Of a stretch of DNA of 64,000 nt, positions 59,694-64,000 are shown in pieces; position 1 is the stretch's first letter, and each line of letters begins with the position of its first letter. Made by a program: the position numbers and the translations under genes. Where the stretch lies: NCBI RefSeq assembly GCF_002803085.1, contig NZ_NNBJ01000005.1:62001-126000 (forward strand), in the 5' to 3' direction. The notes beneath the pieces were generated by a model. The model was given only the letters and a program-made list of their open reading frames with translations. It searched no databases and had not been told where the DNA came from. The DNA is from Streptomyces sp. CB01201. Its GTDB lineage: Bacteria > Actinomycetota > Actinomycetes > Streptomycetales > Streptomycetaceae.

Positions 59694-59752
59694 GCGGAGG
59701 TGCGGAGGTGCGGAGGTGCGGCGGGAGGCGGGAGGCGGGAGGCGGGATGCGG
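59694..59752 (+). repeat. Short simple repeats before the gas vesicle cluster
   Basis: Several copies of GCGGAGGT are followed by several copies of CGGGAGG. They are purine-rich on the plus strand and contain several GGAGG-like sequences, but no gene starts here. Confidence 0.8.
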
Positions 59753-59868
59753 CAGGGGGAAGGCGGAAGACCCGAGGGGGATCCGGATCTGCAAGGAGGC
59801 CGGAAGGCTCGCGGGAGGGCCACGGAATTCCCGCGGAGACCTGCCGAGGCCTGCCAAGGGGCTACCGA

Positions 59869-59898
59869 GTGACTCCCGCCAAGGGGGCTACCGAGTGA
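59869..59898 (+). CDS. Nine-codon leader reading frame overlapping the holin-like gene
   Basis: GTG at 59869 has AAGGGG 7 nt upstream and reads nine codons to TGA at 59896-59898. The stop overlaps the GTG (59895) of the next gene as GTGA. The ribosome-binding/start segment is duplicated 26 bp apart. It may tune translation of the downstream gene; it could also be chance from duplication. Confidence 0.3.
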   Translation: MTPAKGATE

Positions 59899-60347
59899 CT
59901 GTCGCACGCCCGCGCGGGTACTCGGGCGCCATGGACACGAACCTGCCGAACCTGCCGGAGCAGCTCTCCCAGGTCGTCCGGGACGCCATCCGGGACGAGC
60001 TGCGCGAACAGACCAAGAAGCAGCGCCGGTCCGCCCGGATGTACGCGGGAGCCGGGGCCGCCGGGCTCTACGGTGGTGCCGCCCTCACTGCGTTCCTACT
60101 CCTCGTCCTCGCGATGGCGCTGCCCTACTGGGCGGCCGCACTGATCGTCGCCGTACTGCTGCTCGGTGCCGCGGTGCTGTTGAGCCGGGGTGCCCGAACC
60201 AGCCGGAGAGCGCTCCCCGACCAGCCCGCGGCACCGCTGGAGCCCGGGGTGCCGCCGGGCGCTCCGGTCATGCCCTCGGTGACCCCGCCGAGCGTCCCCG
60301 AGCGGCCCCGGGGGCCGCTGGACACTCCGCACGACACCGGCCACTGA
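59895..60347 (+). CDS. Phage-holin-like (DUF1469-type) membrane protein at the head of the gas vesicle cluster
   Basis: 150 residues from GTG 59895 (AAGGGGG 7 nt upstream) or 138 from ATG 59931. An amphipathic helix (LPEQLSQVVRDAIRDELREQ) is followed by two membrane helices (about 52-75 and 80-103) and a Pro-rich tail. This is the actinobacterial holin-superfamily layout often found beside gas vesicle genes. It is probably not a lysis protein: no phage genes are near. It may tether vesicles or act in the envelope. Confidence 0.75.
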   Translation: MTVARPRGYSGAMDTNLPNLPEQLSQVVRDAIRDELREQTKKQRRSARMYAGAGAAGLYGGAALTAFLLLVLAMALPYWAAALIVAVLLLGAAVLLSRGARTSRRALPDQPAAPLEPGVPPGAPVMPSVTPPSVPERPRGPLDTPHDTGH

Positions 60348-60411
60348 CCGCGCGCGGGGGGTTTGACCCGGCGCTCAGGGGCTACCCGAACTTTCCAACC
60401 GGGAGGTGAAC

Positions 60412-60831
60412 GTGGTCGACAAGGACGCGAACGACGACAAAGACGCGAACGACGACAAAGGCGAGAACGACCCGAAGACGTCACCCAGAACCGCGAAGAC
60501 CCCATCGAGAACCGCCACGAAGACCACCACCAGGGCCGCCGCGAAGAGCCGTGAGCGTGAGGATGACGGCCTCCCGAGTGCGATGGAGGTCCTGCGGGGC
60601 GCCCGAGCCCAGCTCTCCGAGCTCATCGGCATGCCCGCCGAGTCGGTCTCGTCGTTCGAACGCAGCGAAGACGGCTGGCAGTTGAGGATCGAGGTGCTCG
60701 AACTGTCCCGCGTCCCGGACACCATGAGCCTGCTCGCCTCCTACGAGGTCGAGCTGGACCCCCGGGGCGAACTCACCGGCTACCGCCGATTGCGCCGCTA
60801 CGAACGAGGCCGCGCCGACAAAGGAAACTGA
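60412..60831 (+). CDS. gvpO: Gas vesicle protein GvpO
   Basis: 139 residues. A charged, disordered N-terminal tail with a repeated DKDANDD unit and Lys/Thr-rich stretch is followed by the GvpO core (about 50-135): ELIGMPAESVSSFERSEDGW and YEVELDPRGELTGYRRLRRY. GvpO is needed for gas vesicle formation in haloarchaea and actinobacteria; its exact role is unknown. GTG at 60412 has GGGAGG 5 nt upstream. Starts the main gvp operon. Confidence 0.9.
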   Translation: MVDKDANDDKDANDDKGENDPKTSPRTAKTPSRTATKTTTRAAAKSREREDDGLPSAMEVLRGARAQLSELIGMPAESVSSFERSEDGWQLRIEVLELSRVPDTMSLLASYEVELDPRGELTGYRRLRRYERGRADKGN

Positions 60832-60934
60832 CGGCCCGTCATGAGCCGTTCGCGAGACGGCCGGCAGGACGGCTCAGCCATCAGCCAGACGACACAGAAC
60901 ACATGACGCCAACAGACAAGGAGGGCCGGAGACC

Positions 60935-61357
60935 ATGACGGTTGTCCCGGCACAACAAAGCGGCAGTGGCGGCGGCTCCAGTGGCCTCTACGACGTCCTG
61001 GAGCTCGTCCTCGACCGAGGGCTCGTGATCGACGCGTTCGTGCGTGTCTCCCTCGTCGGCATCGAAATCCTGAAGATCGACATACGAGTCGTGGTCGCCA
61101 GCGTCGACACCTATCTGCGGTTCGCCGAGGCGTGCAACCGCCTCGACCTGGAAGCCGGACCGAAGCGCAGCCCCGGCCTGCCCGACCTGGTCGGTGAGAT
61201 CACCGAGTCCGGCGCCCGCGGCAAGTCCAAGGGAGCGCTCTCGGGGGCGGCGCAGACCATCTCCGAGGCCTTCAAGGAGGCGCGCGACGGTGGCGAGGAA
61301 TCACCCCGGCCCCGGTCCCGTCGTACCACCACGCGTCGCAAGGAGGAGCAGGAATGA
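60935..61357 (+). CDS. gvpA: Gas vesicle structural protein GvpA
   Basis: 140 residues. The core at 17-72 (LYDVLELVLDRGLVIDAFVR, GIEILKIDIRVVVASVDTYL) matches the major gas vesicle wall protein. The extra C-terminal half is polar and basic, ending RSRRTTTRRKEEQE, whereas classical GvpA is about 70 residues. Long forms are usual in Streptomyces, but whether they build hollow vesicles is uncertain. AAGGAGG lies 11 nt upstream. It overlaps gvpF by 4 bp. Confidence 0.92.
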   Translation: MTVVPAQQSGSGGGSSGLYDVLELVLDRGLVIDAFVRVSLVGIEILKIDIRVVVASVDTYLRFAEACNRLDLEAGPKRSPGLPDLVGEITESGARGKSKGALSGAAQTISEAFKEARDGGEESPRPRSRRTTTRRKEEQE

Positions 61358-62070
61358 CCACGTACGTCTACGGCATCGCCCGCCGGGGTCATGGCCGCCT
61401 TCCGGAGCGGATGGGCGGCATCGGCGACCCGCCGCGCCCGGTCCGTACGGTCGAGCAGGGTGATCTGGTGGCGTTGGTCAGCGACGCGCCGGAGGGTCTC
61501 AGGCCCAAGCGGCGCGACCTGCTGGCCCACCAGAACGTGCTCGCCGAGGCGGGAGCGGGCGGCGCCGTGCTCCCGATGCGGTTCGGTGGTGTCTCGGCCG
61601 ACGACGAAGCCGTGCGCGCCGTACTCGCCGAGCACGAGGAGCGCTATCTGGAGCGGCTGGAAGCCCTCGACGGCAAGGTCGAGTACAACGTGAAGGCCAC
61701 GCACGACGAAGAGGCGGTGCTGCACCAGGTGCTCGCCGACAACGCCGAGCTGCGGGCGATGAGCGAGGCCAACCGGAAGTCCGGCGGCGGAAGTTACGAG
61801 GACAAGCTGCGACTCGGTGAGCGCATCGCCGCAGCCGTGCAGCAGCGTGAGGTGTCCGATGCCGCCCTGGTCGAGAGCGCTCTCGACGGTGCCGCCGAGG
61901 AGCGCAGCCCCGGCCCGCAGTCCACCGGCTGGCTCGCCAACATCTCCTACCTCGTGCCGCGCGACGCCACGGCCGAGTTCGTGGCCGCCGTGGACGCCCT
62001 GCGCGAGCGTGCCCCGCACCTCGTCGTCCAGGTGCACGGCCCCCTGCCTCCCTACAGCTTCACGGGGTGA
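61354..62070 (+). CDS. gvpF: Gas vesicle protein GvpF
   Basis: 238 residues of the GvpF/GvpL family: YVYGIARRGHG at the start, LPMRFGGVSADDEAVRAVL in the middle and ISYLVPRDATAEFVAAVDAL near the end. GvpF binds GvpA and helps nucleate the vesicle. ATG overlaps the gvpA stop (ATGA). A related gene, gvpL, lies downstream; assignment of F versus L follows order. Confidence 0.9.
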   Translation: MTTYVYGIARRGHGRLPERMGGIGDPPRPVRTVEQGDLVALVSDAPEGLRPKRRDLLAHQNVLAEAGAGGAVLPMRFGGVSADDEAVRAVLAEHEERYLERLEALDGKVEYNVKATHDEEAVLHQVLADNAELRAMSEANRKSGGGSYEDKLRLGERIAAAVQQREVSDAALVESALDGAAEERSPGPQSTGWLANISYLVPRDATAEFVAAVDALRERAPHLVVQVHGPLPPYSFTG

Positions 62071-62074
62071 ACCC

Positions 62075-62329
62075 GTGGGACTCCTGAAGGAACTGCTGCT
62101 GCTTCCCGCGGCGCCCGTCCGCGGCACCTTCTGGGTGCTGGGGCAGGTCGCCGCGGAGGCGGAGCGGCAGTATTACGACCCCGCGACCGTCCGGCGTGAA
62201 CTCGCTGCGCTGGAGCTTCAGTTGACGAACGGTGAGATCGACGAGGCCGAGTTCGACCGTCGGGAGGACGAACTCCTCGACCGGCTCGAACACCACGCCC
62301 AAGGTGTGGCCGATCCGCGGAGGACCTGA
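62075..62329 (+). CDS. gvpG: Gas vesicle protein GvpG
   Basis: 84 residues: LLKELLLLPAAPVRGTFWVL at the start, then a charged helix YYDPATVRRELAALELQLTN and DEAEFDRREDELLDRLE. This is the normal small GvpG. Its GTG is 4 bp after the gvpF stop, and its stop shares one base with the gvpJ start (TGATG). GvpG is part of the assembly complex. Confidence 0.9.
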   Translation: MGLLKELLLLPAAPVRGTFWVLGQVAAEAERQYYDPATVRRELAALELQLTNGEIDEAEFDRREDELLDRLEHHAQGVADPRRT

Positions 62330-62757
62330 TGGCGACCCCGGCACGCTTTCCCGACGCGTACCAGCCCGATGGCGGCGGTGCGAACCTGGCCGACATACTC
62401 GAACGCGTCCTCGACAAGGGAATCGTCATCGCCGGGGACATCCGCATCAACCTCCTCGACATCGAACTCCTCACCATCAAACTGCGCCTCATCGTCGCCT
62501 CGATCGACAAGGCGAAGGAAATGGGCATCGACTGGTGGGAGGACGATCCCGCCCTCTCCAGCGGTGCCCGCCGTCGTGAACTGTCCCGCGAGAACGACGA
62601 GTTGAAAGCGCGCATAGCCGCTCTGGAGGCTGCCTCCCGGACGGCTGAGAGCGCTCCCGAGATCGCCGCCGCCGAGGCGAGGCCGCGGAAACGCGGAGGT
62701 TCCCCGCGAGCCAAGGGCAGCGAGGGCTCCACTCCGGGCGAAGGCGGTGACCGATGA
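62329..62757 (+). CDS. gvpJ: Gas vesicle protein GvpJ
   Basis: 142 residues. A GvpA-like core near 18-72 (LADILERVLDKGIVIAGDIR, IKLRLIVASIDKAKEMGIDW) is followed by a long charged and Ala-rich tail. GvpJ is a minor wall or nucleation protein. It directly follows gvpG; genes I would expect between them in the S. coelicolor arrangement (gvpY, gvpZ) are absent. It overlaps gvpL by 4 bp. Confidence 0.88.
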   Translation: MATPARFPDAYQPDGGGANLADILERVLDKGIVIAGDIRINLLDIELLTIKLRLIVASIDKAKEMGIDWWEDDPALSSGARRRELSRENDELKARIAALEAASRTAESAPEIAAAEARPRKRGGSPRAKGSEGSTPGEGGDR

Positions 62758-63596
62758 TCGACGGGCAGCTGCTCTACGTGTACGCCGTGACCCGGCCCTT
62801 CACCGCCGCGCTCCCCTCGGATGTGCGCGCTCTCGACGGAGAGCCGCCCGCGCTGATCGAGCACCGCGGGCTGTGCGCCGCGGTGAGCCGTGTCCCCGCC
62901 GCGCACTTCGACGCGGAACCGCTCCGTGCCCATCTGGAGGACCTGGACTGGCTCGCCGGGGTCGCCCGCAATCACCAGGCCGTGGTCTCCGCGCTCGCCA
63001 CCGTCAGCTGCCCCGTGCCGCTCAGGCTCGCCACGGTGTGCCGCGACGAGGACGGGGTGCGCCGGCTCCTCGACTCCGGGAGCGCTCGCTTCGAGTCCGC
63101 CATCGAGCGTCTGGATGGGCGCGTCGAATGGGGCGTGAAGGTGTACGCCGACTCCACCGTGCCCGAACGGGTCGAGCCCGCACCGGAGGTGACGGCCGCC
63201 ACCGGGCGGGAGTACCTCCGTCGGCGGCTCGGTCAGCGCCAGACCCGCGACCGGAGCTGGCAGCGGGCGGGAGCGCTCTCCCGGGCTCTGCACGCCGATC
63301 TGTGCGAGCGCGCCGAGGCGGGGCGCCTGCACCCACCGCAGAGCGGACGGCTCTCCGGCGCATCCGGCGAGAACGTTCTCAACGCCGCCTACCTGGTACC
63401 GCGCGACCACAGCGACGAGTTCGTCGCGGCTGTGCGCGACCGCACCCCGCAGGGGGAGGGCGTACGCGTGGAACTGACCGGCCCCTGGGCGCCGTACTCC
63501 TTCGTCGGCGGCCCGGACGGCAGCCCGGACAGCGGCCCCGACGTGGGGCAGGACGTGGGGCCGGGGCGGGGCCGATCGGAGCAGGAGGGGTCGTGA
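62754..63596 (+). CDS. gvpL: Gas vesicle protein GvpL
   Basis: 280 residues of the GvpF/GvpL family: LLYVYAVTRPFT at the start, PLRLATVCRDEDGVRRLLDS in the middle, AAYLVPRDHSDEFVAAV near the end. A disordered Gly/Asp/Pro-rich tail of about 25 residues closes the protein. It is thought to act in assembly with GvpF. Overlaps gvpJ and gvpS by 4 bp each (ATGA, GTGA). Confidence 0.9.
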   Translation: MIDGQLLYVYAVTRPFTAALPSDVRALDGEPPALIEHRGLCAAVSRVPAAHFDAEPLRAHLEDLDWLAGVARNHQAVVSALATVSCPVPLRLATVCRDEDGVRRLLDSGSARFESAIERLDGRVEWGVKVYADSTVPERVEPAPEVTAATGREYLRRRLGQRQTRDRSWQRAGALSRALHADLCERAEAGRLHPPQSGRLSGASGENVLNAAYLVPRDHSDEFVAAVRDRTPQGEGVRVELTGPWAPYSFVGGPDGSPDSGPDVGQDVGPGRGRSEQEGS

Positions 63597-63829
63597 ACGA
63601 AGGCGATGCGCTCGCACAGCGCGAGATAGCCCTGGTCGACCTGCTCGACCGGCTGCTGGCCGGCGGTGTGGTCATCACCGGCGACCTCACGCTGAGGATC
63701 GCGGACGTGGACCTCGTACGCATCGACCTCAACGCCCTCGTGAGCTCGGTCAGCGCCGAAGTCCCTTCCCCGTTCGCCGAGTTCGGGTTCCAGCACGAGC
63801 ACGAGCACGAGCACGAGGAGTCCTTGTGA
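63593..63829 (+). CDS. gvpS: Gas vesicle protein GvpS
   Basis: 78 residues. The GvpA/J-type core covers most of the chain (VDLLDRLLAGGVVITGDLTL, DLVRIDLNALVSSVSAE). The tail is an alternating His/Glu run (HEHEHEHEE) that could bind metal. GTG overlaps the gvpL stop and its own stop overlaps the next GTG, so the operon continues. Confidence 0.85.
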   Translation: MNEGDALAQREIALVDLLDRLLAGGVVITGDLTLRIADVDLVRIDLNALVSSVSAEVPSPFAEFGFQHEHEHEHEESL

Positions 63830-64000
63830 TCGACGACCTGCTGAACGACGTGACCGGGCACGCGCCCGGCGGCGGACCGGGACACCCGGCGGGCGCGGAG
63901 GGCGCGCAGGAGAGGGGCGATGAGGGGCCTGATGAGGGGACTGGCCAAGGAAGCGGTGAGGGGAGCGCTACGGGGAGCGGGAGGCGGCGCCGGGTGGAAC
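63826..64000 (+). CDS. gvpK: Probable gas vesicle protein GvpK, cut by the window end
   Basis: Only about 58 N-terminal residues are visible: IDDLLNDVTGHAPGGGPG, then a Glu/Gly-rich linker and an RRRRVE stretch at the edge, where GvpK proteins begin their conserved helical part. The GTG overlaps the gvpS stop (GTGA). The identity rests on operon position and this junction. An ATG at 63920 in another frame (MRGLMRGLAKEAVRG) is an alternative reading. Confidence 0.55.
   Translation, partial: MIDDLLNDVTGHAPGGGPGHPAGAEGAQERGDEGPDEGTGQGSGEGSATGSGRRRRVE

Noticed and set aside
59895..60347. Prophage, suggested by a holin-like protein
   Set aside because: No integrase, capsid, tail or lysin genes are near; the holin-like protein is instead the usual companion of actinobacterial gas vesicle clusters.
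60361..60390. Stress sigma factor (SigB-type) promoter before gvpO
   Set aside because: GTTT and a GGG-CTAC-like element occur at about the right spacing, but the -10 match is broken by an extra base, so I do not claim it.
63920..64000. ATG-initiated alternative gene at the right edge
   Set aside because: It starts inside the frame coupled to gvpS and is only 27 codons before the window ends; the coupled frame fits gvpK better, but the matter stays open.

Overview
This window is a chromosomal segment of a Streptomyces-type actinomycete. Base composition is very GC-rich with strong third-codon G/C bias. GTG and TTG starts are common, and start/stop overlaps are frequent. The genus-typical intergenic repeats built on GGGGCGCGGGGAACTGCGCGA occur at two places. 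From memory, the gene order (alkylation-repair genes and sirtuin, psd/pssA, crotonyl-CoA reductase operon, D-aminopeptidase operon, gas vesicle cluster) resembles the SCO6460-SCO6508 part of the S. coelicolor chromosome; I could not check this. I saw no prophage, insertion sequence, CRISPR array, tRNA or rRNA.

Layout. 1-7.8 kb: a truncated lipoate-ligase-like gene, an inositol-monophosphatase-type enzyme, a nucleotidyltransferase, an FAD oxidoreductase coupled to a macro-domain hydrolase, an Ada-AlkA fusion and Ogt (alkylation repair), a Sir2 deacylase and a Nudix hydrolase. 7.9-12.6 kb: a BCCT osmolyte transporter, glycerate kinase and a DHA2 drug exporter with a palindromic operator. 12.6-13.2 kb: a gene-free repeat block. 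13.2-14.7 kb: pssA and psd (phosphatidylethanolamine synthesis). 14.9-21.0 kb: a five-gene ethylmalonyl-CoA pathway operon (ccr, ethylmalonyl-CoA mutase, CitE-like lyase, MaoC hydratase, acyl-CoA dehydrogenase) behind a clear promoter with a built-in palindrome. A TetR regulator and a tandem-domain 3-hydroxyacyl-CoA dehydrogenase follow.

24.5-38.8 kb: a regulator-like TPR remnant, a HEAT-repeat protein, RidA, an Rv2578c-type radical SAM protein under a LexA-like box, an SRPBCC protein, a 14-TM exporter with a C-terminal beta-domain tail, a PAS-GAF-SpoIIE-kinase switch protein, a methyltransferase, a degenerate receiver protein behind an iterated repeat, an alpha/beta hydrolase, a degenerate caspase-like protein with a helical tail, and a flavin reductase.

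38.9-46 kb: a tightly coupled peptide-degrading operon (M55 D-aminopeptidase, M20, S9, S66 LD-carboxypeptidase) followed by a secreted S15-type hydrolase. 46-52.5 kb: adenosine deaminase and a GntR regulator that share an operator, an LapA-like membrane protein, a GNAT, a DUF6204 protein, an arginase-fold protein lacking metal ligands and a DUF5107/TPR protein. 52.6-56 kb: a single-chain molybdopterin oxidoreductase fused to its own flavin and 2Fe-2S reductase. 56-59.5 kb: a second repeat block, a VOC protein, a sigma factor coupled to a small membrane protein, and a methyltransferase. 59.7-64 kb: a gas vesicle cluster (holin-like gene, gvpO-A-F-G-J-L-S and the start of gvpK) running off the window.

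The most unusual items are the ADP-ribose/NAD enzyme group interleaved with alkylation repair, the self-contained molybdoenzyme fusion, the pseudo-caspase protein, the arginase-fold protein with missing ligands, and several well-defined operators (LexA-like, GntR, and two without an obvious linked regulator).
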